DNA of 64,000 nt from the NCBI RefSeq assembly GCF_024139115.2, contig NC_085141.1:175100994-175164993 (forward strand), read 5' to 3'. Below the pieces are notes generated by a model. That model had not been told where the DNA came from, did not search any database, and saw only the letters and a program-made list of their open reading frames with translations. This DNA comes from Armigeres subalbatus. Its lineage: Eukaryota; Arthropoda; Insecta; Diptera; Culicidae. This document shows positions 10,778-21,483 of this stretch, in pieces (position 1 is the first letter of the stretch; each line of letters opens with the position of its first letter). A program made the position numbers and the translations under genes.

Positions 10778-11350
10778 ATTCAACATCGATTTGGAGGGAG
10801 TAATACGTAGGGCGGTACGAGTGGTACGAATCTCACGAAGTTCGTTCAGTTATTTGGTTTAGCTGACGACATAGATATTATGGCACGTAACTTTGAGAAG
10901 CAGCTAAGTGGATTGGACTAGTTGTCAACACGTCGAGGACAAAGTACATGATAAGAAGAGGCTCAAGAGAGGACAATGTGAGCCATCCACCACGAGTTTG
11001 TATCGGTGGTGACAAAATCGAGGTGGTTGAAGAATTCGTGTACTTGGGCTCACTGGTCACCTCCGATAATGATACTAGCAGAGAAATTCGGAGACGCATC
11101 ATGGCAGAAAATCGTACGTACTTTGGACTCCGCAAAACGCTCCGATCGAATAGAGTTCGCCGCCGTACCAAACTGACTACTTACAAAATGCTCATTAGAC
11201 CGGTTGTGCTCTACGCACACGAAACCTGGACAATGCTCGTGGAGGATCAACTTGGAGTTTTCGAAAGGTAAGTATTGCGTACTATCTATGGCGAGGTGGA
11301 GATGGAAGACGGTACATGGAGGAGGACAATAAACCACGAGTTACTAGAAA
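10778..11350 (+). pseudogene. RTE-type fragment, continuation past the Jockey insertion
   Basis: Starts with the duplicated target attcaacatcgattt, so it is the other half of the fragment that ends at 6223. It encodes a degenerate FADD region (LADDIDIMARNFE), then EEFVYLGSLVTSDNDTSREI, a connecting region ending YAHETWTMLVEDQ, and VLRTIYGEVEMEDGTWRR. A stop follows FER near 11268. The usual C-terminal tail (LRWAGHVARM type) is absent. Confidence 0.75.
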
Positions 11351-12200
11351 TACGAGAAATAATAAGCTGCGTATATGGTCTTAATATTCAGCAAGTAATC
11401 AATAGTCGGATCGGAGCGGACTATAGACTTCCAAGTGGCCAAAATTCTTTTTATAGCACGTGAGAAAGGCACCATTACCGCTAGGTGTATTAATCTGGGT
11501 TTTCAAGAGTCTGATCGCTTGACAACATCGACTGCCTGTTATGACTCTCTTCTATCACCTATCGTGAAACTGAATAATCTTTCTAATCCAAAATTTTTTT
11601 CGGAGCTGTTCTAAAATAGAATTATTAGCTATACTGTTCAGGTTCAGATGGATGAAGACTTGTTTCAAATAAAACCCTATTGATAACTTTTCTAAGTAAT
11701 TCTGTCGCTTATCCAAACAGCAGACACGTTGCTCCCCTGACCGTTATCAACAAAAAAATTCTTCATCAAAACTAATACCCGGAGTTGAATACTAACACTA
11801 TACTGCATCTCTGTGTGAAATTTGAAAAAAAAAATCATAGGGCCCGTTTTGGAGTTACGCCCTTTTGAAGCCGTAACTGTAATTTATTAAAGAAAAGTAA
11901 TAGAAATCGCCAACCCCAATCACAGATATACAAAACATACATAAACAATGTTGTATGATATACGTAAAACGAAAAACCTACATCTATCCAATAGAGATAT
12001 CATGGAACAATGATCAGTGATCACATTAATACTATGAAATATATACTACGGCATCACTCATACTTCTGTTCTTCTTGAGATCTCAATATAGTCTCTCGTC
12101 AAATGCGTGCTCGTTATTCAGCCAAACGAGAAATAGAAGCATCGCAAAATCACAGCTCTGCAATTCTTTGTTGGCAAATACGAGGTGACACGGTGATACA
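11351..12200. other. No gene recognised
   Basis: AT-rich DNA without long frames or clear internal repeats. A short block (11455-11500, gagaaaggcaccattaccgc) resembles 4670-4690, so some of it is probably old repeat. Confidence 0.4.
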
Positions 12201-13189
12201 GTTTGAAGTGGTATTATTTCCTCGTTCCAAGTTTCGAATTCCATGTTATTTTAGCAGTTGTATATATCAACATGAATAATCACGAAATCAATCGCCAAAA
12301 AGTGTGCATCCTGTGTCTTTCGAATAATAAAAATGTTAGATCGATACCGTGTGATGTGCTAAAAGTTATTCAAAAGAATTATTTAAATGATGTTGATGTT
12401 CGTGGATGGTATTACCCATGTGCAATATGTGCGACATGCAGACTACATTGCAGCCAAATTGCCAAAAATGGTGATAGGAATACAAAACTCTTTCATAAAT
12501 CCAAATATATCGTGTCGCTAAACACCCGATCAAATACAATATGTACTTGTGAAATTTGTGAAGCTGCAAGTGTAAGATTCAAGAAGAAGTCTGGGAAAAA
12601 CTTGCCAGGGGCTGTTTCAAAAATGAAAATGTCAGGCCGTCCGAAATCCAATGATTCAAAACTAGAACAAAAAGTGGTTCGGATGTGTAATGTGTGCCTC
12701 ACAGAGATTGTCCGAGGCAAAAAACATTATTGCACATCAATAAAATGTGGAGATAATTTGGCCAGAATTCTCAAGAAGAATGCGGCACTCACATCGTCTG
12801 CAGCCGCTGTATCCATTTTTTTAAATGAGAAAGCTTCTACTTCAGGTATGTTGATATACCGTCAACGGGGGTGTCATTGGGCCAAAATGTGGTATGCTCC
12901 AAGTAAATGTTACAAAGCTCTAGTAGTTAACATTGGAATCAAGTTTTAATTAGTTTGGTACAAGCTTGAACAATAAATTTACCACTGTTTGGGGGAAAAA
13001 TAATAAATGAGGGAAATTCTTCAAAGTTATATGTTGTTTAAAATTGGCCCATTCTCACCCCTCACAGGGGGTGGCATTGGACCAAATACAATAAAGTTTA
13101 GCGGTGACGATGCAACAATTCAATCGGTCATAAAACATAATTGCCTACATTACGGCTTTTACAAACTATGTATGAGAATATTATTTTGA

Positions 13190-13400
13190 GCTTTTTAGTG
13201 GAATGTCTTCACTTGTCATAAGACGAGTTTGAATAATCCCATTGAATTCCACCACTTAATTGTATCTTGACAGATACGTATTTCGATCTCAACAGTAAGG
13301 CCGTCTTCAGTGTCTGGTACTTGACTCGACCAGTCTAGCGTACTTGTATGGTCGTGGGTTAGAGTCCCATCGAAGGGAAAGTGGTTACCTCCAATACATT
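13190..13400. repeat. Possible tRNA-related SINE inside the intron
   Basis: Within the 12847-13540 intron there is a block with a box-B-like GGGTTAGAGTCCC (13356-13368) and a preceding segment (acagatacgtatttcgatctcaac region) of a kind I associate with dispersed insect SINEs. No convincing box A at the right spacing was found. Confidence 0.3.
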
Positions 13401-14428
13401 TTTCAAATCAATATTTCCCACATAATGTACATATTCACATATATGAGCCTTCACAACAAGATTGCAATAATGTAATAATGTGATGTAATAATATAGAGAA
13501 ATAATAATTATATTTTTATTAAACCAGATACTCTTTTTAGCTAAGAACGTTCATTTGAATCAGTATGCGGTATACTGCAATGATGTGCCAGCTTTGATGC
13601 AACGTCTTAAAGAAAATAGGCCTAACCTCGACGAAAATGTGTTTGTTAAAATTGGTATCGATGGCGGAGGTGGATTTTTCAAAATAACACTCTCCCTTGT
13701 TTCAAAACATCCAGGTCAAACCAAAAACCTACAAACCTACAAGTGCTGGCTTTGGCTCCACACTTGCCTGAAAAATTTGAACCCATTTATTTGATTTGGA
13801 ACAGCTTGTTGAAGATGAATGATTTGGAGTTTATTATTGCAGGTGACCTTAAGATTATAAACCGATAATAGGAATAATGCCCCATTCTTAAAGAAATCCC
13901 TGTCCATATTGCGAGATCGAGAAAAAACACCTTGGTGTACAGAGCGGCGTTTCCAGGACTATTGTAAACATTCGTGGTAATTGCGGCTGTGATACAGGTT
14001 CTAATAAAAAACGAAAAAAATCGTGCAAGCTGCGTAAAAGTACCTCTCATTTCTGGTAAGGACAATGATATAATATTGATTAAGTGTCCCCACTTCACGT
14101 GACCCTCGGAGTCGTCAACGTCATCTTCAAAGCAGTTGAGAAACTGAGTCCATACTTTTGTCCATAGATTTGTGGGTAAATCAGGCTCATGTCTTACATG
14201 TTCAGCGTACATACGGCGTCACTGGGCGGGCATGCCACGATCTTCTTGATGCTGCGAACATTCTACAAAATAATGCGGATTTAACAAAGTTTATTGACAT
14301 AAGTATGAGTATGAGTTGACATAAATATGCAACTTACATTTGCGTTTTTTGTTTAAAGGTTTTGAAGAATTTTCAAAATGTCTACAATTCTTGTTTTTCA
14401 TATGAGTTGCTGCCAGGATTCGATGTTG

Positions 14429-14995
14429 TAAGTAAATATGGGTCACTGTTGTAAGTATTTAGGAGTTTATTCATCATGTTTTTTTTCTTCTTTTTTCTCG
14501 TTCCAGAGGGCGAGTAATGGCGCTTGAACCTAGGCTTATATGTACATTTTTAGACATAAGTATTCGTAATTTCTTCATATTAATCTGTCTGAATTCATAT
14601 GAATACTTTTGTCTATCAGTGTATAAGCCAGGGCACTAGACTAAAAACTGTGTCCCATCCCAAGATGTTAAGGATCCAAGGAGTGACCATTAACCATCTT
14701 AGCTCAGTCACTCCCAACGATTTAAAAATTAACACATAAAAAACGGAGCGGTTGGTACGAGATGTCCTCGTTCTATGGCCTAATTGTGAAATCAAGTTGA
14801 TAATTGATTCTCACAGCTATTTTCAATAACGCTGCACAGTACGCCTTGCCGCTTTTATGTTTAAACTACATTTATGATATGCTTCAAATATAAATTTTGA
14901 CAAGAAAAGTGATAGATGTAGTCGAATCTATCATTTTTCAGGATTCTTTCACGAACCGGCTGTGTATGTGTAGACTAGACTAGACTAGACTAGAC
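14429..14995 (+). mobile_element. Short retroposon insertion with 26-bp target duplication and (TAGAC)n tail
   Basis: An identical 26-bp sequence flanks the segment (14403-14428 and 14996-15021). The insert ends in tandem TAGAC copies (14971-14995). Host coding sequence is in the same reading frame immediately left and right of it, so removing the insert and one repeat restores the frame. It has no ORF of its own and resembles the 3' UTR of a non-LTR element. LOA/R1-type origin is inferred from the tail and duplication length. Confidence 0.7.
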
Positions 14996-15269
14996 TGAGT
15001 TGCTGCCAGGATTCGATGTTGCAATTAATAAGTTCGTTGCCTCCTGGGAAAGTTTGGATCTCCCGAAGACCTCCAAATATCATATCACAAAATTCCATGT
15101 AAAAGAATTTTGTAGTACATTCGGCCATGAGCACAATGAACAGGCATCGGAGTCCGTCCACAGCGACTTAAACCCAACATGGGAAAGACATAGAACGCCA
15201 AATACGTCAAAGTTGTATAAAGCCCAACTCTTGCAAGCTGTAATTGATTACAATAGTGGACATGTGTAA

Positions 15270-15805
15270 ATTTAATTGGAGTGGACAATAGTGGATAGGT
15301 GTGGATTTAATTAAGGTTAACCATACTTAGCTGATTAGAAATGAATGTAAAATAATATAAGGCTTTTCCTAATTTTTAATTATTTTTAGGTTAAACTCAT
15401 CTGATATAGCTTAGCAGCCTAAAGTTATATATGGTACAAAAGTGCTACGACGGTGCATTTGACTACCAGATTCCACAATTCCAAACGTTCATATTTCATT
15501 TACTTACCTTTCTGTACCTGAAAAACATTCTTATCATATATTTGGAAGCAAGAAAACATATACTTATACTTATACTTACTCTTACTCCTGTGCTTTGCCG
15601 ATCCGAACTCGAGTTTTTGCTTATTTTTGCAAGAGCGAGCGAGGGGCTGCCCACTAGTGTATGTATAAAACAAACAGGGATTTAATTTTGTTTCAGAAAT
15701 AAATGTGTTTGGTTCAAACATATTACTATTTTGGAAATAAACATGTATATTTTTGAAGCAAATGGATGAAATTTGTATCCGTGTTTGATCGAACATGTCA
15801 TTTTG
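15270..15805. other. No gene recognised
   Basis: AT-rich sequence. Overlapping frames of 84 (+) and 98 (-) codons around 15431-15796 have no recognisable motif. Short repeats such as cttatacttatacttact (15563-15590) are simple sequence. Confidence 0.4.
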
Positions 15806-15809
15806 CCGA

Positions 15810-16450
15810 GCAGGTCATTTGAAAAGTGAGAAATGAGGTGTGAAAAGTGAGACATCTCACTTTTCTCTACTTATTTTCCACTTCTCACTGTGAAAAGTGA
15901 GTAGTGCGGTGAGACGTCTCACTACTCACTTTTCACAGTGAAAAAAGAAAAATAAGAAGTGAGACGTCTCACTTCCTACTCCTCATTTCGCACTTCTCAC
16001 TGTAACAACTGAGAAGCGCAAAGTGAGTAGTGAGACTATTCACAGTGCAAAGAAAGAAATTAGGAGTAAGAAGTGAGACGTGAGACGTCTCACTACTCAC
16101 TTTTTGCAGTAAGAAGTGAGAAATAAGTAGTGAGACGTCTCTTTTCTCACTCCTCACTGTAAAAGTGAGGACGTGTAGAGAGACGTCTTACTTCTTACTG
16201 CAAAAAGTGAGAAGCGTGAAGTGAGTAGTGAGACATCAGATTACTCACTTCTTACTCCTCATCTCTTGCTTCTCACTGTGAAAAGTGAGCAGTGTGAAGT
16301 GAGAAGTTGGGCGTCTCAATACTCACTTTGTACAGTGAGAAGTATGAGATGAGGAGTGAGACGTCTCACTTCTTATTGCGTAAAGTAAGAAGAGTAAAGT
16401 GAGGAGGGAGACGCATCTCTTCTTCATTATTACTTCTAACTTCTCATTCC
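15810..16450. repeat. Array of GAGACGTCTC palindromes alternating with GTGAGAAGTGAG-type units
   Basis: The perfect palindrome gtgagacgtctcac and close variants recur about every 60-100 bp (for example near 15921, 15961, 16084, 16132 and 16354). They are separated by (a)agtgag and ctcactt runs in alternating orientation. The whole 640 bp can fold on itself in many registers. It contains no coding sequence. Confidence 0.8.
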
Positions 16451-16650
16451 TCACAAATGACACATTTGACCGAACGACCTATTCAGCCAAATGACCTGTC
16501 CAGCTAAATGACAAATTCGACCAAAATTTAATTACCTATTCGGCTATATGACCCTAATGGCCAAATTACTTTCGACCTAATGGTCTGTTCGGCCAAATTG
16601 TATATTCGGCAAAACAACTTTCGGCCTAGTGGCCTTCGGCTAAAAGGAGC
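16451..16650. repeat. TTCGGCC/AAATGACC-type degenerate tandem repeat
   Basis: Repeated ggccaaatgacctattcggc-like units (16468-16640). The same kind of array is present, longer, at 52930-53560. Confidence 0.7.
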
Positions 16651-17600
16651 TTCTCCTTGTCATTCAATATTGCAATTCAAAACGGTTTGGATTTCTTGGA
16701 TTCTCATATAAATTTCCATATCAATATGGATTTGCTGAACGCGTTGTTTTTGCAGTGTATTCTGTGTCTTGCATTTGGCGCATACAACAACCCTCTTCTA
16801 GGGCTCCTTCCCCAGAAATCTGTTCCATTCTCCTTTCCTGCTTCATGTCCTCTTCCTTTCCCTTTTCACTTCCTGAGAAGCCATCGAGCGAAAATGAAAA
16901 AAAATATCTGTTCAATGGCTCATGGGCATACGCTCCGGTCGAAACAAGCACACAGGATCCGGAAATTGAACTAATTTTTGACGTAGGACTACGTCTGTCT
17001 TTTCTATATTGGGGTAAACTTCGGGGACCGTCACGAAAATATGATAGATTTTAAACTTTAATATCTCAGCCGTTTCTCGGTGGATTTTCAATTTTTTGAA
17101 CCATTCGATCAAGGCTGAGTCAACGCTTCTTTGTATTGATATAAAAATACTTATTTTTAACAATTTATTATCGATAATTGATAAAAAAAAAGTTTAGAAA
17201 TAGGTACACCAACCAATCACGTACATGCATCATTCGATTGTCAAACCTCAATCTTTTCGATTAAATGATTTCAATCACTCATAAGGCATAGATTGGGCTA
17301 GATAGTAGAATCTAAAGATGAGCGAAAGCATATGTAGTTGCGTTTGTTTTTCCCTTATTCAGGCGCATATGACATTACACCCCTTTATATTTTCTTTGAA
17401 ATCGTGACGTCATGCTCGTTTGGAGACATGTTTGACAGTTCGTTTGGATACAGAGAATTTATTTTCACTCATCTAGAGATTCCACTATCTATAGTTTGGG
17501 CAATGCTCTTTGTGTTGTATCATTAGTTAGACAGCTATTATAAACGCGAGCTTTATAAACATTGTCAAAAAAGGCATCATCGCTAGGACATAACTTTGGA
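16651..17600. other. Intergenic, no gene recognised
   Basis: Open frames of 76-105 codons overlap on both strands at 16657-17163 without a domain or codon bias. A short stretch near 17575 (aaaggcatcatcgctagg) recurs at 4674-4691 and is probably repeat-derived. Confidence 0.4.
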
Positions 17601-17601
17601 C

Positions 17602-17607
17602 TTTATT
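17602..17607 (-). terminator. Candidate poly(A) signal of the P450 gene
   Basis: On the minus strand AATAAA lies 8 bases past the TGA stop (17618-17616). That is close but plausible for a compact insect 3' end. An AATAAA hexamer in AT-rich DNA is weak evidence alone. Confidence 0.5.
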
Positions 17608-17615
17608 AATTTTTC

Positions 17616-19216
17616 TCATAGAGGCACATAATCTAACCAAATTCCACTGATCCCCAAGGTTAATGCTGGAGATGATACTATCCTGAGAGGTTCTTTTGTC
17701 CTTGAGTTAACGGATATCTTAAAGTTAGTTAAAACCTCAAAAATGCCTCTTTTAATCTGCATTCTGGCAAATCTCATACCTAAGCACTTGCGTGGGCCAT
17801 CTCCAAACGGTAAATAGCACCCATTTTCGCGGTAAATGTTAGCTCCACCTTTCTCAGCGCTAAATCGATCGGGATCGAATGCATCAGGATTTTCGAAGCA
17901 ATCCGGGTCACGTTGCAGAGACCAAACACATAGAATGGCACATGTCCCCGCTTCTATTGTTATTTTACGATCTGAAGTTAAATTTAAACTGACTGGTTTG
18001 GTGCATTTTTTCGAAATGAACGCCCCTGGCGGCCACAGACGGAGTCCCTCATTGAGGACTTGTTCCAAATATGGGAGGTTCATAAGCACATCAAACTTTA
18101 TAGATCCATCCTTTTCTGCAGAGGCGAGTAGCTCTTGGCGAAGTATTGATTGCACATTCGGATTTCTGGCCAGCTCATACAGAGTTAACGCAAATGCCGT
18201 ACTGGATGTTTCAAACCCATCAATGAAGAATGTCACTCCATATGCAGCCATATCAATATCAGATATACTTTCCTTTTCCTGCAGTTTGATGAGGTACTCT
18301 AGAAAGTCGTCACACTTCTGAGAGCTCGTTTCTTTGAGATGAATGGCCTCCTGCATCAGCTTGATGAAGAAGCGTTCTATCCTTTTTGGAATGAAGCTGA
18401 AACGGAATGCTTTTCCTAGTTTTGGAAACATCAGCATGCACATGAGTTTAAGCACAAACAACAACGACGAGTCGAGAAGTTTCCGTCCTGTGGACCGAAT
18501 CAGGGCATCCTTGTTAGTGAAAGACTGTGCATCAACGGCAAAAACGCAGCTGGAAACCACATCCGTTGTGAATTTCCCGGCTAGATCTTTAGTTTCAATT
18601 GGAAGGGTGGTGTTCTGCCTAACAAAGTTGGTCATTCGGGAGCAAACATCCTCCACATGTGGGTAAAGTGCCCTTATCTGAAATTATAGAACTGATTTAT
18701 AATCAAAACTTCAGAAATGTTGACCTTACTCTTGTGATCGTGAATGCTGGTGAGATTTCAGCCCGTTTGCGTTTCCATTCGCGGCCTTTGAGCATGAATG
18801 GGTTGCGAGAAAAAAGTTGATCGTTTCGCTTATTTGTTATATCACCGAACTCATTGTCGTGAAAGTTATCGAAGTATGTGGTAAGAATATCTCTGGCCAG
18901 CCTTGTAGACGTTACTAATATCTGGGGTGTTCCATAGTTAAAAACTCCTATGAAATTGTAAGCATTCTTATATTTCCTAGAAATGGAAAAAGGACTGATT
19001 ATATGAATGAAGCTATGTAGTGCAACCTTACCTATACAAATCATTCATTTCACTCATTACCGGACGATTGCGGAGTACGAAGGACGAGAAATTGCCAATT
19101 AAAGGCAGCGGATTTGGGCCGGGTACCTTACGTATCTTCCAATAATCGAAATTCCATGTTAGAAAACTGTGCAGAACAAACAGTGCTACAATCAGTAAAA
19201 GAATAGATAGAAACAT
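17616..19216 (-). CDS. Cytochrome P450, CYP3 clan (microsomal monooxygenase), three exons
   Basis: Exons (minus): 19216-19032, 18976-18730 and 18677-17616; both introns are GT-AG and about 52-55 bp. They join in frame to 497 aa, normal for the family. I chose the ATG at 19216 because it directly precedes the membrane anchor FLSILLLIVALFVLHSF; in-frame ATGs lie upstream at 19279 and 19288. A VPGPNPLPLIGN hinge follows. Key motifs: I-helix oxygen-binding DGFETSST (about 297-304), K-helix ExxR as EGLR (354-357), DPDRF, and the haem loop PFGDGPRKCLG with ligand Cys about 442. It should act in the ER with P450 reductase on lipophilic substrates. The GFETSS motif and SRNPFMLKG...KRAEISPAF region place it in the insect CYP3 clan. 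CYP28/CYP329-like is my best guess; CYP6 or CYP9 is less likely. No disruption is seen, so it is probably functional. Confidence 0.92.
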
Positions 19217-19362
19217 CTCAATGTAGTTATGAATAACGTTGACTGCCGTTTTGTCGCGTGTGCCTGATTTTATAGTCATAAGCTGCAATGCCTTGTATCA
19301 GTTAATCGTAATCTGTAGAGTTTTACTATCGGCAATGACCTAGCTCAATGTTTGATATGATG

Positions 19363-19370
19363 GTATATAT
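19363..19370 (-). promoter_or_regulatory. Candidate TATA box for the P450 gene
   Basis: On the minus strand ATATATAC lies about 33 bp upstream of an initiator-like GGTCATTG (A at 19336), which is itself 120 bp upstream of the chosen ATG. Spacing fits a core promoter, but the region is AT-rich. Confidence 0.35.
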
Positions 19371-19770
19371 GGGTTATCGAATTGCAGCAACAAAAGTGCA
19401 TTCAGTACAATTTAGTGTCTATAGGAAGATTGATATTCTTCATTACTGGTACAACAAATTTAACAAATTTGTCCGATAAGGCTATCTGCCTTGAATTTTT
19501 TACCGGGTTTTGCTGCTGTGAATTGCAAGTTGTCCCATCTGTATTGTCCATCCGGAATAAAATTAGAACGCTTTTTATACCGAAGTTGGATTTTTCTCCG
19601 GGTACGGGCAACTTTCGCAACTTCGGAAGTAGTGCGCTGAATTCACTAAAGATGCGCTAAACAACGCATCAATCAGTTGACAGATAAAACTACGGAAGAA
19701 AGTTCGGTTCGGAAGTCCCGACTTCCGAATTCTAAATTGGTACTACGCTGGGTTCGAATTCTAAGTTGGG

Positions 19771-19935
19771 TGGCTGGGTTCGATTCCCGGTGCCGGTCTA
19801 GGCAATTTTCGGATTGGAAATTGTCTCGACTTCCCTGGGCATAAAAGTATCATCGTGCTGGTCTCATGATATACGAATGCAAAAATGGTAACCTGGCTTA
19901 GAAACCTCGCAGTTTAATGTACACTAAGCTTCCGA
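19771..19935 (+). mobile_element. 5'-truncated Feilai-like SINE
   Basis: Begins at the box-B region (GGTTCGATTCCC) and matches 5241-5405 with few differences, through the aattgtctcgacttccctgg body. It ends near cctcgcagtttaatg, without box A or the GAA tail. It lies about 550 bp upstream of the P450 start. Confidence 0.8.
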
Positions 19936-21400
19936 TGTCCTTCCACCAGCAGCGTCAACATTAATCAACCGGTTGAAAAACAACTTTCTGTAATCTGAAA
20001 TCCGGCCAAGTTAAAACAAAACATGAACATATATCGTTTTCTAATCAATCGAACGGTTAAAATGATTTTTCGGATTACTCTTAAAAAAAGACAAGACTGC
20101 TGTAAAACTTTTCACGCGTAAGGATAAAGACAAAACACGAAATTACACACGAGCCGGCACCGGTAATTTAGTCTTTAATTTTCTTTTCTCATTTTTTCAC
20201 CAATCGTAAACACAACAGTACACACTCAACTTGAAATCAGTATTAATGAGTTCAATCAAAGCAATATTACGTGTTATATTTTACAAAATTTATTGTTCAA
20301 AATTTATTATCCAAAATTCATTTTATTCAAAATATTCACTTTAATTAAATTTTGCAAAAAAGTATGTAAAATATTTTCTCTAACAGTAGGAACTATTGTT
20401 ACTTTATTGTTTTCAATTGTTGTTTCATCAATATGATAGCTCTTTTTTCACAAACAATCTTATCATTTACGAAATAGAATATTTATAAAATTTGTCTCAA
20501 TTTTGAATGCAGAAAACAAAACTAAAGCAAACAATAAAAATAAAATTCAATGTATTGGTAACATTAGAATTTATTGTGCTAATAAAGTCATACAATACCA
20601 TATATTTCACATAGTAAAAATTGTACATTACATGTACAATAGATTCAATTGTTTAACATACAATCTATTGTTATTTAAAGGTTGAAACCATAAAAAATAT
20701 TGTAAATTTTTATCCGGGAAGAGCGGCTTGTCCTTGACGTCGCGACGTTGTGTTATCGCTTTTCACCCATGTACATCTGCGTCCTTTCAACGCCACGCGC
20801 ACACAGCGTTGAAAACCCCTACGTGGGCATCGAGCCAAAAAGTTCACGATTGGAAGCTTGGAATTTGGAACTGCACGTAACTAGGTTTCGCAGGTTGCGA
20901 CAGGATAATCTACGATTTATTACATCCGGCAGATTCGACGCTGCAAGAAATATGCTGGACAGGCCAGAAAGTGTGGGAAAGCGGGAATCGAGCGGCTGAC
21001 TGGCGGCATCACGAACGAACTGGAAACCGATGTACGTTATTATTTCTTATTATTACGTGATGATTTCGGTATGACGGGAATATTACAAAAATATGGAGCA
21101 TTACAATCTGCGCGTCAATCCTTCGTTTCAGATAAGCACTAAAGTATGAACGTATGTAAGCCCTGGTTGGCAGGATCAACCCGAATATCTACAACTTAGC
21201 ATTGAAACGAGAGGAACGAGTACTTCCAGTGCACATGTACGACTAGAGCTTCACGCCTGGAACGCCTGAACCGTCCCTTTATCTTTTGCGACGTCAGAAT
21301 AACGACAAGATGAATTAATCCACCCATAAATCCACAAGATTTACGAAAACGTCAACTGAATCATTTAGTTATAATTAGCAAAACGTCTAACAAACGTGTG
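19936..21400. other. Intergenic DNA between P450 and SLC5 gene A
   Basis: 19936-20700 is very AT-rich with many TTTATT/AATAAA-like words. 20700-21060 is GC-richer and holds an 83-codon open frame (20748-20999) without a recognised domain. It could be the remains of a repeat or an upstream exon. Nothing else is supported. Confidence 0.4.
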
Positions 21401-21403
21401 CAC

Positions 21404-21409
21404 TATAAG
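21404..21409 (+). promoter_or_regulatory. Candidate TATA box, SLC5 gene A
   Basis: TATAAG in cactataagttag lies 75-80 bp upstream of the ATG (21484), which would give a short 5' UTR starting near 21435. There is no strong initiator, and a more distant promoter with a noncoding exon is also possible. Confidence 0.3.
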
Positions 21410-21483
21410 TTAGTCTAGCATCGGAAAGTGTTACACCAGATGCGTGGGGCCCAGGAGTTAGCTTGGTGAACTTGTTCGGAAAC

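Larger units (their letters stand above)
12272..15269 (+). pseudogene. Decayed intron-containing zinc-ribbon gene, unnamed transposon-like family
   Basis: Exon 1 (ATG 12272 to about 12846) encodes cysteine clusters: CILCL, CAICATCRLHC, CTCEICE, and a ribbon CNVCLTEIVRGKKHYC. It ends at a good donor (gtatgt, 12847). Exon 2 begins after tttttag at 13541 in matching phase, with VFVKIGIDGGGGFFKITLS. The frame shifts near 13760 and continues as VLALAPHLPEKFEPIYLIWN and IAGDLKIIN, then decays. A C-terminal part (15000-15269) reads TSKYHITKFHVKEFC and EQASESVHSDL...TW, ending LLQAVIDYNSGHV. From memory this layout recalls multicopy uncharacterised proteins of hydra and aphids that may be DNA-transposon derived. 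I cannot name the family or its reaction. Confidence 0.6.

Noticed and set aside
11275..11463. 62-codon frame after the RTE fragment as an independent small gene
   Set aside because: Its first part is the RTE connecting region after a stop codon; the rest has no motif.
14428..14434. gtaagt after the frame at 14428 as a splice donor for the zinc-ribbon gene
   Set aside because: The 26-bp direct repeat and the TAGAC tail at the other side show a target duplication around an insertion; an intron would not duplicate its flanks.
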